A stretch of 64,000 bases of DNA from Novosphingobium nitrogenifigens DSM 19370. GTDB taxonomy: Bacteria; Pseudomonadota; Alphaproteobacteria; Sphingomonadales; Sphingomonadaceae. Location: assembly GCF_000192575.1 (NCBI RefSeq), contig NZ_GL876926.1:1374434-1438433 (forward strand). The letters run 5' to 3'. Under the pieces are notes generated by a model. That model was not told the DNA's origin, ran no database searches, and saw only the letters and a list, made by a program, of their open reading frames with translations. Made by a program: the position numbers and the translations under genes. Of the stretch, positions 37,205 to 45,907 are shown in pieces (position 1 is the first letter of the stretch; each line of letters begins with the position of its first letter).

Positions 37205-38722
37205 ATGGGAAATAACCGGATCAATTCTCCGGCGTTGCGCGCCAAAGTCTGCGACGCACAACAGGCTGCCGAATTGATCGAGGACGGCATGGGCCTTGGT
37301 TGCGGCGGTTTCACGCCTTCGGGCGCGCCCAAGGCCGTGTCGCGGGCCCTCGCCCAGCGAGCCGCCGATGCCCACGCCAAGGGTGACCCGTTTGCCGTGC
37401 GCCTGTTCACCGGGGCCTCGACCAGCCCGGATCTCGACGGCGAACTGGCCCGCAACGATGCGATCAGCCTGCGCGTTCCCTATAACGGCGACGCATCGCT
37501 GCGCGACAAGATCAACGCGGGCAAGACCGCCTATGTCGACACCCACCTGAGCAAGGTCGCCCCCTGGGCCCGCTCCGGCTTTTTCGGCGACATCGACGTC
37601 GCCATTGTCGAGGCGACTTCCATTCGCGAGGACGGCGGCATCGTCCCCACCCTGTCGATCGGCAACAACCAGGCCTGGCTCGATCTGGCCAAGACCGTGA
37701 TCGTGGAAGTCAACGCCTACCACAATCCCGCGATCGAGGGGATGCACGACATCGTCACCTCGGGCATCGCTCCCAACGGCCAGTTCGACATGCCGATCCG
37801 CAAGGTTGCCGATCGTATCGGCGAACCGGTTCTGCGCGTTAACCCCGACAAGGTCCGCGCCGTCGTCCTGACCGACGAACCCGACCTCAATGCCAAGTTC
37901 CGCGACATCGACGAAGGCGCCAAGATGATCGCGGGCCACCTGATGGAATTCTTCCTTCACGAAACCCGGGTCGGGCGCCTGCCCTCGCCCCTGCCCCCGC
38001 TGCAGTCGGGCGTCGGCAATGTCGCCAATGCGGTCATGGCCGCGTTCGGCGACGGGCCGTTCGACAATCTGGTCGCCTATACCGAAGTCATTCAGGACGG
38101 CATGCTCGCCATGCTCCGTTCGGGCAAGATGCTCTCGGTCTCGGGCGCGGCCTTTGCGGTCAGCGCCGATGAAGCCGTGCGCGTCAACGCCGACATGGAA
38201 TTCCTGCGCGAGCGGATCGTGCTGCGCCCGCAGGACGTGAGCAACAATCCCGAAGTGATCCGCCGTCTCGGCTGTATCGCCATGAACACGATGATCGAGG
38301 CCGACATCTACGGCAACGTCAATTCGACCCGCGTCATGGGCTCGCGCGTGCAGAACGGCATCGGCGGCAGCGGCGACTTTGCCCGTGCGGCCCACCTGTC
38401 GATCTTCATGGCGCCTTCGGTTGCCAAGGGCGGCAGCATTTCGGCGATCGTGCCGATGGTCTCCCACGTCGATCACATCAACCAGGACGTCCAGGTCATG
38501 GTGACCGAACAGGGCCTTGCCGACTTGCGCGGCCTCTCCGCCCGCCAGCGCGCCCGCGCGGTCATCCAGAACTGCGCCCATCCGGCCTATCGCCCGATGC
38601 TGCTCGGCTATCTCGAACGCGCGGAAAGCAGCCGCTATGGCGGCGACACCCCGCACCTCCTCAACGAAGCGCTGGGCTGGCACCATCGCTTCCTCGAAAC
38701 CGGCACGATGCAGCCGGGTTGA
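37205..38722 (+). CDS. Acetyl-CoA hydrolase / succinyl-CoA:acetate CoA-transferase family
   Basis: This 505-residue class I CoA-transferase resembles AarC/Cat1/ScpC. It has GLGCGGFTPSGAPK near the N-terminus, the probable catalytic Glu in YTEVIQDGML, LPPLQSGVGNVANAV, and the C-terminal NGIGGSGDFARAAH and VPMVSHVDHINQDVQVMVTEQG. It moves CoA between succinyl-CoA and acetate or propionate. GGGAAGAGGA lies before the ATG. It has a long noncoding leader and ends 12 bases before a 44-bp palindrome. Confidence 0.92.
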   Translation: MGNNRINSPALRAKVCDAQQAAELIEDGMGLGCGGFTPSGAPKAVSRALAQRAADAHAKGDPFAVRLFTGASTSPDLDGELARNDAISLRVPYNGDASLRDKINAGKTAYVDTHLSKVAPWARSGFFGDIDVAIVEATSIREDGGIVPTLSIGNNQAWLDLAKTVIVEVNAYHNPAIEGMHDIVTSGIAPNGQFDMPIRKVADRIGEPVLRVNPDKVRAVVLTDEPDLNAKFRDIDEGAKMIAGHLMEFFLHETRVGRLPSPLPPLQSGVGNVANAVMAAFGDGPFDNLVAYTEVIQDGMLAMLRSGKMLSVSGAAFAVSADEAVRVNADMEFLRERIVLRPQDVSNNPEVIRRLGCIAMNTMIEADIYGNVNSTRVMGSRVQNGIGGSGDFARAAHLSIFMAPSVAKGGSISAIVPMVSHVDHINQDVQVMVTEQGLADLRGLSARQRARAVIQNCAHPAYRPMLLGYLERAESSRYGGDTPHLLNEALGWHHRFLETGTMQPG

Positions 38723-38734
38723 CCTGAAAGTCTT

Positions 38735-38778
38735 CGTAGCGCCTGCATCCGACTGCGCAGTCGGATGCAGGCGCTACG
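38735..38778. repeat. Perfect 44-bp palindrome between convergent genes
   Basis: Two 22-base arms are exact reverse complements with no spacer (centre TGC/GCA). It sits between the CoA-transferase and MFS stops. There is no T-run, so it is not a normal intrinsic terminator, though a cruciform or strong RNA hairpin could block transcription. It looks like a REP-type intergenic palindrome. Confidence 0.8.
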
Positions 38779-38795
38779 GACAGGCCTTCCCGCGC

Positions 38796-40058
38796 CTAGG
38801 AATCGACTGCCCGGCCAAAGCGATAGCCCGGCAAACCGAGCAGCAATCCGGAACAGGCAATCAGGATTGCCCCGATCAGAAGGACCGGCGCGTGATAGCT
38901 GCCGGTCCTTTCGTAAAGGACGTCCATGACGAAGGGCGTCACGCCCTGAAACAGCATGATCGCGCCAAAGATCCAGCCGTAGATCTCGCCGTAATAGCGA
39001 AAGCCGAAATAGCGGGGGATGCAAAAGGGCAGCAGCCCGTATTCGGTTCCACACCCCAACCCGATCAGGATCGCCGCCAGCATGACCATGCCCGGCGTAT
39101 GGGTCTGCGTCAGGATCAGCGTTCCGATGACAGCCGTCAAAACAAACGGCGCAGCAAGGCGCGGCGTTCGCGTACGGTCGAGCACCAGCCCGACCGCGAT
39201 CTGCCACACCGCATTGGCCAGATAGAGGCCCCCCAAAGCGACAATCCCGGCCATCGGCGCGAGCCCGTTTTCCGCAGCGATCGGCCCCATGTGGGTAGTG
39301 ATCGCCGCGATCGACCCTGATCCGGCTGCCACGCTGACAAACAACAGGCGAAAGGCCCTTGTCCGCACGGCCTCACGCGGGACAATCGAGGCGTCGCGCA
39401 GGAAGCTGCGCTCGGGTTCGATCGCCCCATCGTCCTGCCCCCGATGAACCGCCCCGTCGTTCTCATGCAGACCGAACCAGAACGCCGGAAACCCCACTGC
39501 AATCACCAGAGCCCCCAACCCGAGATAGGCCTCGCGCCAGCCGACCATCTGGATCAGCGCCTGGGCGAATACCGGCACCGTCATGCCTCCAAGACCGAAA
39601 GCCAGTCCGCCCGACAGACCGAGCGCAAGCCCGCGTCGTGCCTCGAACCATGTCGAAACGACCCGCGCGAACAGAACCGTGCTCGGCAAAGTCGCAGCCA
39701 TTCCGACAAGCGCGAAAAGCCCATAGGCCACTGCTTGCGACCGCGGCATGGCCGACAGCGCCATGATCGATGCCCCGAACAGGACATTGCCGACAAGCGC
39801 GACCGGGCGTCGCCCCACCCGGTCCATCAGCCTCCCAGCCAGTGGATAGAAAACGACCCCCATCAGGCTGAGAATGGTCAGAACGAAGGAAAACTCCGAT
39901 CGCGGCCACCCGAAATCATCCGTCACCGGGATCAGAAACGCCGAAAAGGTCGCGTTGATCACGGTCGTCACGCCGACGATGTTGCCGATCCCGCATGTCG
40001 CCACCACTGCCGTCGTGCGCGGTGTCCATTCCCCCGACCTTGCCGTCAATGTCGTCAT
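38796..40058 (-). CDS. MFS transporter (monocarboxylate/oxalate-formate antiporter-like)
   Basis: This 420-residue protein has about 12 hydrophobic helices, the loop 2-3 motif GRLMDRVGRRPVALVG and the symmetric loop VGLVLDRTRTPRL. The shape GWPRSEFSFVLTILSLMG in the first helices is typical of the OFA/monocarboxylate branch. It probably imports an organic anion across the inner membrane. It starts 39 bases after a TonB-dependent receptor stop on the same strand, so both may move the same compound in two steps. Confidence 0.85.
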   Translation of the reverse strand: MTTLTARSGEWTPRTTAVVATCGIGNIVGVTTVINATFSAFLIPVTDDFGWPRSEFSFVLTILSLMGVVFYPLAGRLMDRVGRRPVALVGNVLFGASIMALSAMPRSQAVAYGLFALVGMAATLPSTVLFARVVSTWFEARRGLALGLSGGLAFGLGGMTVPVFAQALIQMVGWREAYLGLGALVIAVGFPAFWFGLHENDGAVHRGQDDGAIEPERSFLRDASIVPREAVRTRAFRLLFVSVAAGSGSIAAITTHMGPIAAENGLAPMAGIVALGGLYLANAVWQIAVGLVLDRTRTPRLAAPFVLTAVIGTLILTQTHTPGMVMLAAILIGLGCGTEYGLLPFCIPRYFGFRYYGEIYGWIFGAIMLFQGVTPFVMDVLYERTGSYHAPVLLIGAILIACSGLLLGLPGYRFGRAVDS

Positions 40059-40097
40059 GCGGGATCACTTCCCTTCACAAGAGATGATGCTGTTTTC

Positions 40098-42386
40098 TCA
40101 GAATTTGAAGCCGATCCGGCCGATGACCTGACGCGGCGGGGCAAAGACCTGATAGATCCCGCCCACTCCGAAATTCTCGGCGTAAGTCGAGGTCAATGTC
40201 GCCACATCAAACAGGTTGGTCACGGCCAGCTCGGTGTAGAAACGGGTCCGGGCGATATCGAGATGTGCGTTGAAATTGACGAGCGTCAGCATCGGCAGGC
40301 GATCGGTTCCCGCACGGTTGTAGATGCGTCCCCAATGCGCCGCACGGACGGTCAGTTGCAGGGACGTATCGAGCGTGCCGACGCCGGGAATTTCGGTCGT
40401 CTTGCCCAACGTCCCTCCGGCCGCGAAGGTCGGCACCCGGGGCAATTGATTGCCCTTGATATTCTCGAAAGCGGCCGCGCGCGCGGCCAGGTCGGCCGCC
40501 GTGTAGATGCCGTAAGTGCGATTGATCCCCTGCGCGATATAGGGGTCGAGGAAATAGCTGTCGCTGTCGACCTTGCTGTTCATCCACGCAGCATTGGCAT
40601 CGATGCGGAACCCGGCGGGAAGCAAGGCAGTCGCTTCGGCCTCGATGCCGTAGACATGGGCCTTGGCCACATTGGTCATGCCGCCTTCGTATGGCAGCGG
40701 ATCTTCCGAATCGAGCTGCAAGTTGCGGTAATCGTTATAGAAAGCAGAAACGTTGACCCGCAGCTTGCGATTCAGGAACTCGTTCTTGCTGCCGACTTCA
40801 TAGGCCCGGACAAGCTCGTTGCGGAACGCGGTCGGAATGATCACCGCAACCGGATTGAGATTGGTACCGCCCGGCTTCACCCCGGTCGAAAACTGCGCAT
40901 AGAGATTGTTGGTCGGCGCCACTTGCCACGACAGCGCGACTTTTCCGGTCAGGCCGTTGAATTCCGATTTCATCGGCACCGGCGTTGCATAATAGCTTGA
41001 GGTTTCGGCCGTCGACCGATCCCAAGTGTAGCGCAACCCGCCCGTCAGCTTGAGCGTCCTCGTGATGTCGTAAGTCGCCTGCCCATAAAGCGCGACCGAG
41101 CGGTGCCGCTGATGGGAAATGCTCTCGAAATTCATGCCCGCCGCGTACATCGCCCCGGCCTGCGCGGGATCGAGCGTGGGCGTATAGGCGATCGGTGTCG
41201 TCTGCTGGAATTCGAGCACGTTGATGTGGCTCGCGGTGTGCAGATAGAAGGCGCCGACGATCCAACTGAACCGACCGCCCGGTCGCGAAGCCAGATCGAC
41301 TTCTTCGGTCCAAGTGTCGGCGAAACGATCGTTGATCGGAAGCTGGTCCTTCACTCCGTAAAGACTGACCGCCGTCGCATGGTCGAGCAGGTCGCCGCTC
41401 CACGGGGCGCGATACGTCAACGACTGGTAGCTGGTGATCGACTTTACAGTCGCGAAGTCGAGGTCATAGGCGACGGTCCCCGCCACGATCTTGCTCGTGA
41501 TCCGCTGCGGCGCATAATAGTCGTTGCTGGTTTCGCGCGGGTCGGTCAGCGGATCGACCGAGTTCTTGACCGCCGAACCGTGCGCGAAACTGTGGAAGTA
41601 TTCGCCCCAGACATCGATCGACAGCCGGTCGACCGGCTTCCACAACGCATCGACGCGAGTGATCACGTTGTGCGTGTCCCCCACGGCCTTGTTCCCCGCC
41701 ATGTTCGGCGTGTTCATGTAACCGTTCTGGTCCGTCACCTGGGCCGAAGCGCGCAAGGCAAAAGTCTGCCCCACCGGCAGGTTGATCGTCCCCCGCGCGC
41801 GCCCGTACTGATAGCTGCCATAGCTCAGTTCAGCACTGCCGCCGAGCTTGCCGAGTTGGGGCGCGGCCGTCGTCACGTTGATCGCGCCGCCATCGGAATT
41901 CTGCCCAAAGACCGTTCCCTGCGGTCCGCGCAGCACTTCGACCTGCCCCACGTCGAGAAAGTCGGTGAACAGGCTGACGGGGGTACCCAGATAGACGCCG
42001 TTCTGATTGATCGAGACGCCGGGCGATGCCGAATTGTTCTGCAATCCGTCATACCCGACCCCGCGCAGAGTGGCGTTGGGCGGATAGTTGCCGGCATTGG
42101 AAATGGTGAGCCCGGGCACCTTGTTCGACAGGTCGACCGGATTGGCGATGTGTTCGCGATCCAGCGTCGCTCCTGACAGCACCGACACTGCAACCGGTGT
42201 GGTCTGCAAATTGCTGCTCACCTTGTTCGCGGTGACCGTGATTTCGCCGAGCTGGCCATTGTCACCCGCATTGGTGTCGCCAACACCGGCATCGGTGGGC
42301 GAAGCAGCCATGGCCGGCACGGATCCGGCCAGAACGAGAGCCAGCGCCAGCGGCGGACCGGACAGGCGGATAAGAGGCAAAGTCAT
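40098..42386 (-). CDS. TonB-dependent receptor
   Basis: The 762-residue outer-membrane receptor has a signal peptide (to AMAA), TonB box EITVTANK near 48, plug blocks TTPVAVSVLSG, NKVPGLTISNAGNYP and VEVLRGPQGTVFGQNSDGGAIN, and a barrel ending with QVIGRIGFKF. There is no STN domain. GGGAGAAAACGAC lies before the ATG at 42386. It is divergent from a LysR gene and precedes an MFS gene, so it is likely to import an organic nutrient for the catabolic cluster on the other side of the regulator. Confidence 0.9.
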   Translation of the reverse strand: MTLPLIRLSGPPLALALVLAGSVPAMAASPTDAGVGDTNAGDNGQLGEITVTANKVSSNLQTTPVAVSVLSGATLDREHIANPVDLSNKVPGLTISNAGNYPPNATLRGVGYDGLQNNSASPGVSINQNGVYLGTPVSLFTDFLDVGQVEVLRGPQGTVFGQNSDGGAINVTTAAPQLGKLGGSAELSYGSYQYGRARGTINLPVGQTFALRASAQVTDQNGYMNTPNMAGNKAVGDTHNVITRVDALWKPVDRLSIDVWGEYFHSFAHGSAVKNSVDPLTDPRETSNDYYAPQRITSKIVAGTVAYDLDFATVKSITSYQSLTYRAPWSGDLLDHATAVSLYGVKDQLPINDRFADTWTEEVDLASRPGGRFSWIVGAFYLHTASHINVLEFQQTTPIAYTPTLDPAQAGAMYAAGMNFESISHQRHRSVALYGQATYDITRTLKLTGGLRYTWDRSTAETSSYYATPVPMKSEFNGLTGKVALSWQVAPTNNLYAQFSTGVKPGGTNLNPVAVIIPTAFRNELVRAYEVGSKNEFLNRKLRVNVSAFYNDYRNLQLDSEDPLPYEGGMTNVAKAHVYGIEAEATALLPAGFRIDANAAWMNSKVDSDSYFLDPYIAQGINRTYGIYTAADLAARAAAFENIKGNQLPRVPTFAAGGTLGKTTEIPGVGTLDTSLQLTVRAAHWGRIYNRAGTDRLPMLTLVNFNAHLDIARTRFYTELAVTNLFDVATLTSTYAENFGVGGIYQVFAPPRQVIGRIGFKF

Positions 42387-42727
42387 GTCGTTTTCTCCCT
42401 GAAGATCGCATCCCCAAGGCAAACTCTCCGCAGTTCGAACGATGGCTGCTGCCCTGCCGACCTCGTGTGTCCAGTCGGCGGGCACAACGAGACCCGGCGA
42501 TCGCGTCATGCCCATCGTCATCGAAAAGGTGTTCGCCCGGGGTGAAGCAAGAAACCCTGTCCCGGCGGCCCCTCATTCTGCGCGCCGGGCCTGCCCTCCG
42601 GGGCCCGTTTTGGTCTTCGAAGAGAAAGCTAACGCGACCTGTGTGCTAAAAACAGCATCGTTTTTCGCACATAATGTTGCTATTGAGAGATCACTCCACT
42701 CACAATCAAGACGCAAGGTGCCCGATC
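42387..42727. other. Divergent promoter gap (341 bases)
   Basis: It separates the TonB receptor and LysR genes. Apart from the strong 30-base dyad at 42642-42671 I see no coding frame or named element. The start used for the LysR gene (GTG 42728) leaves the dyad 56 bases upstream. Confidence 0.5.
42642..42671. promoter_or_regulatory. LysR operator candidate (primary)
   Basis: TGTGC-t-AAAAAC pairs with GTTTTT-c-GCACA around a six-base spacer: 11 matching pairs in 12. It lies between the divergent TonB receptor and LysR genes. The left half TGTGCTAAAA is repeated exactly at 43718-43727. Confidence 0.6.
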
Positions 42728-43705
42728 GTGCTCCATGCCCGCCTGCTCAGCTACCTCGACGAAGTCGTCCGCCAGGGCTCGATCCGAAAGGCTGCCGAAC
42801 GCCTCAATGTCGCGGCCTCCGCGATCAGCCGCCAGATCCTGGGGCTGGAACAGGATCTGGGCGTCCCGCTTTTCGACCGGTCGGGCCGCCGCCTTGTCCT
42901 GACTGCGGCAGGCGAACTGGTCATACGCCACGTGCGCGAAACCATGCGCGACATGAACCGCACGCTCTCGCTGGTCGAAGAACTGAAAGGGCTGCGACGC
43001 GGTTCGGTCACGCTTGCCCTGATGAGCGGCCTTGCCGCCAACATCATCCCCCGCGCCGTCGTCGAATTTCGCGAAGCCAACCCGCGCGTCGATGTCCGGT
43101 TGCGCCTGATGACAACGGGCGACCAGATTCTCGACGCGGTCGAACGCGGGGACGCGGAACTCGGGCTCGGCTTCGACTTTCCGCGCCGCCCGACCATCCG
43201 TGTCGCCCATTCGGCACTGGGGCGTCTGGGCGCGGTGGTCAATCCGCGCCACCCCCTTGCCCAGGAAAGCGAATTGCGGCTGGCCGATTGTGCGGCGTTT
43301 CCGCTTGTCCTGGCGGATACCAGCACCGCCATCCGCCCTTATATCGATCACGCCTTTGCCAGCCTCAGCCTCGATTACCGGACGATTGCGGAAACCAATT
43401 CGATCGAGATCATGCGCCATGTCGCAATGGCAAGCGACGGCGTCGTGTTCCTCACGCCTTTCGATATCGAGGCCGAGCGTCGCGACGGGCGTCTGGCCTA
43501 TGTGCCGATCCACGAATTCTCGCGCCATGCGCAGCGATTGATGGTCGTCGAAAGCCAGCGCAAACCCAATGCCCTCGCCAGCGTCCTTGCCGAAAAGCTC
43601 AAGACGATGATCGACGAGGCCGGATATGCAGGCCCGATCGCAATGCCCTCGAACGAGACTGCCGAACTGGCGATTGCAGAGGACACCACACCAACCGATG
43701 CCTGA
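42728..43705 (+). CDS. LysR family regulator
   Basis: The 325-residue protein has the HTH around LSYLDEVVRQGSIRKAAERL with SAISRQILGLEQDLGVPLF, and an effector domain from GSVTLALMSGLAANIIPRAVVEF. GTG 42728 follows AAGGTG with good spacing; ATG 42674 has no ribosome site and lies next to the dyad. It sits between the TonB receptor/MFS pair and the creatininase-like operon, with related sites in both promoter gaps, so it probably controls the whole pathway. Confidence 0.85.
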   Translation: MLHARLLSYLDEVVRQGSIRKAAERLNVAASAISRQILGLEQDLGVPLFDRSGRRLVLTAAGELVIRHVRETMRDMNRTLSLVEELKGLRRGSVTLALMSGLAANIIPRAVVEFREANPRVDVRLRLMTTGDQILDAVERGDAELGLGFDFPRRPTIRVAHSALGRLGAVVNPRHPLAQESELRLADCAAFPLVLADTSTAIRPYIDHAFASLSLDYRTIAETNSIEIMRHVAMASDGVVFLTPFDIEAERRDGRLAYVPIHEFSRHAQRLMVVESQRKPNALASVLAEKLKTMIDEAGYAGPIAMPSNETAELAIAEDTTPTDA

Positions 43706-43717
43706 AAGAGTACACAT

Positions 43718-43743
43718 TGTGCTAAAACTGATGCTTTATCGGC
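43718..43743. promoter_or_regulatory. LysR operator candidate (secondary)
   Basis: TGTGCTAAAA repeats the left half of the site at 42642 and is followed by an imperfect right half (TTTATCGGCA). It lies 82 bases before the creatininase-like gene, as an activator site would. Confidence 0.5.
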
Positions 43744-43824
43744 ATCCATCTCCGCCCTAGTCTCCTCGCATCAAGGGCGCGACCGCAATGTTCATGGCGT
43801 CCTTCCATCAAAGGACTGCATTCC

Positions 43825-44637
43825 GTGGACAAAAGCGCGTCAGGAGTTGCCCGGTATTGGCAGGACATGGCCTGGCCCGCGTTTACCGCCTTGCCCGCCT
43901 CGACCGTCGCCGTCCTTCCGGTCGGAGCGATCGAACAGCATGGCCCCCACCTGCCGGTCTATGTCGACAGTTGCATCAATCAGGAATTGCTCGACCGCGC
44001 GCTTGCAACGGCCCCGGCCGATCTCGACGTCGTCGCCTTGCCTTTGCAGGCCGTAGGCAAAAGCAACGAACACCTTGCCTTTCCTGGAACGCTGTCGCTG
44101 TCCAACGCAACGCTCACCGCACTGCTGCTCGATCTGGGGGACAGCGTGGCGCGAGCGGGTGTGCGGCGGCTGATCCTGCTCAATTCCCATGGCGGCCAGC
44201 CGCAAGTGCTCGACGTCGTGGCGCGCGAACTGCGCATCCGTCACGGCATGTTGGCCGTCAATGCGGCATGGTATTCGATGGGTATGCCTCCGGGCCTGTT
44301 CGCGCCCGACGAATTGCACCACGGCATCCACGGCGGAGAGCTTGAAACCTCGCTCATGCTGCACTTGCGCCCCGATCTGGTCGACATGACCAAGGCCGCC
44401 GATTTCCGGTCGTTGAGTCAGGACATGGAAGGCGATTTCACCCTGCTGTCCCCGGAAGGAAAGTTCGGTTTCGGCTGGCAGACACAGGATCTCAACCCGG
44501 CCGGAGCCGTGGGCAATGCCGCCGGCGCCGATGCCGAACGCGGTCGCATTCTGGCCGAGGCTGCCGTTGCGCGTTTCCACGAGCTTGCCCGCGAAGTCGC
44601 CCGCTTTCCGCTGGAACGCTTTCACCCCGTTCCCTGA
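43825..44637 (+). CDS. Creatininase-family amidohydrolase
   Basis: This 270-residue metal-dependent hydrolase of the creatininase/MftE family has Glu37 and His39 in PVGAIEQHGPHLP, Asp48, His122 in NSHGGQ and Glu172 in HGGELETS, the complete two-metal site. The fold opens cyclic amides such as creatinine or trims peptides. The GTG start follows AAAGGA. It is first of a five-gene plus-strand cluster, so ring opening or amide cleavage may be an early step. Residues for creatinine specificity cannot be judged here. Confidence 0.85.
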   Translation: MDKSASGVARYWQDMAWPAFTALPASTVAVLPVGAIEQHGPHLPVYVDSCINQELLDRALATAPADLDVVALPLQAVGKSNEHLAFPGTLSLSNATLTALLLDLGDSVARAGVRRLILLNSHGGQPQVLDVVARELRIRHGMLAVNAAWYSMGMPPGLFAPDELHHGIHGGELETSLMLHLRPDLVDMTKAADFRSLSQDMEGDFTLLSPEGKFGFGWQTQDLNPAGAVGNAAGADAERGRILAEAAVARFHELAREVARFPLERFHPVP

Positions 44638-44659
44638 CCTTCATCAGGACAAGCCCATC

Positions 44660-45103
44660 ATGCAGTCAAGAACCCTGAACGGCCTCATCGCCCGCCGCGT
44701 CGGCGAAGTCGAGGTCCGCCGCATCTCTCCTGACGACAGCAACTATTTCGCCTTGCTGTTCGACCCAGAGGACGAAGGCGTCACGCCGGTTGCCGTGGTC
44801 GAGATCTTCACTGTCGGGGGATCGACGCCACCCAACACCCACAGCCATGCCCATGAATTCTTCTATGTCCTGTCGGGCACCGGCAAAGCCCTGTGCGACG
44901 GGGTTGAACAGCCCATCGGCAAAGGCGACGCACTCATGCTGCGCCCCGGCACCGAGCACCGGATTTTCAACACCGGCCCCGACAAGCTCTACACCCTGAC
45001 CTTCATGGTGCCCAACGAAGGGTTCGCCGAACTGATCCGCGCAGGCGAGCGGCTCGAACTCGATGCCGACGACTTGCGCATCCTGACCGGGATTGCCGCA
45101 TGA
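44660..45103 (+). CDS. Cupin-domain protein
   Basis: The 147-residue single-cupin protein has motif 1 in HSHAHEFFYVLSGTG and motif 2 in GDALMLRPGTEHRIFN, which supply a His/Glu metal site. It could be an isomerase, dioxygenase-like enzyme or binding protein; the sequence does not decide. It starts 22 bases after the creatininase-like gene and overlaps the next gene by ATGA. Confidence 0.83.
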   Translation: MQSRTLNGLIARRVGEVEVRRISPDDSNYFALLFDPEDEGVTPVAVVEIFTVGGSTPPNTHSHAHEFFYVLSGTGKALCDGVEQPIGKGDALMLRPGTEHRIFNTGPDKLYTLTFMVPNEGFAELIRAGERLELDADDLRILTGIAA

Positions 45104-45888
45104 CATCGCTGCGTCCCTTGGGCAGTTCCCCCCGCAACCGATGGCATGTCGATGAAACGCATGCCGATTTCGTGCGCGTGATGCCGCCGGTTCGTGCCGT
45201 CGACCTTCCTGCCTCGCCGCAGGATGTCCGGATCGACCTGTCGCGCACGGCCCTTGTCGTCATCGACATGCAGAACGATTTTTGCCACCCCGACGGCTGG
45301 CTTGCATCGATCGGCGTCGACATTACGCCCGCGCGAGCCCCGGTCGCTCCACTGCTCGACCTGCTGCCTGCTGTGCGTAAGGCCGGAATGCCGGTCATCT
45401 GGCTCAATTGGGGCAATCGTCCCGATCGCCTCAATCTCGGCCCTTCGACGCTCCACACCTATGACATGGCCGGACTGGGCGCAGGGCTCGGACAACCGTT
45501 GAAAAACGGTGCGCGGGTACTCGAACTCGACAGCTGGGCCGCAGCGGTCATCGACGAACTGGGCGACACCAGCGGCGACATCCACGTTGCCAAATATGCC
45601 ATGTCGGGTTTCTGGGACACGCCGCTCGACGCGATCCTGCGCAATCTCCAGATCACCACTCTGCTGTTTGCCGGGGTCAACCTCGACCAGTGCGTCCTGT
45701 GCACCTTACAGGATGCGAGCTTTCGCGGGTACGACTGCCTCCTGCTCGAAGATTGCGCGGCGACGACCTCGCCCGAGTATTGCGCACAAGCTGCACTTTA
45801 CAACATCCGGCAATGCTTCGGCTTTTCCACCATGGGCAGGCAGCTCTGCGAACGGCTGGCCACTGCGCCCGATCCAACATTCCCCTGA
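45100..45888 (+). CDS. Isochorismatase-family cysteine hydrolase
   Basis: This 262-residue amidohydrolase carries the catalytic triad Asp56 (VVIDMQNDF), Lys165 (VAKYAMSGF) and Cys198 (GVNLDQCVLC). Family members cleave N-carbamoyl compounds, maleamate, biuret or ureidoacrylate. The 45-residue N-terminal extension before the core is longer than in nicotinamidases and resembles RutB-type proteins. It overlaps the cupin gene by four bases. Together with the creatininase-like enzyme it suggests stepwise release of ammonia from an N-containing substrate. Confidence 0.85.
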   Translation: MTSLRPLGSSPRNRWHVDETHADFVRVMPPVRAVDLPASPQDVRIDLSRTALVVIDMQNDFCHPDGWLASIGVDITPARAPVAPLLDLLPAVRKAGMPVIWLNWGNRPDRLNLGPSTLHTYDMAGLGAGLGQPLKNGARVLELDSWAAAVIDELGDTSGDIHVAKYAMSGFWDTPLDAILRNLQITTLLFAGVNLDQCVLCTLQDASFRGYDCLLLEDCAATTSPEYCAQAALYNIRQCFGFSTMGRQLCERLATAPDPTFP

Positions 45889-45907
45889 TCCGAAAAGGGT
45901 TCCGCCG

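Noticed and set aside
42674..42727. Longer N-terminus of the LysR protein from ATG 42674
   Set aside because: There is no ribosome site, the ATG lies against the operator dyad, and LysR homology begins after GTG 42728.
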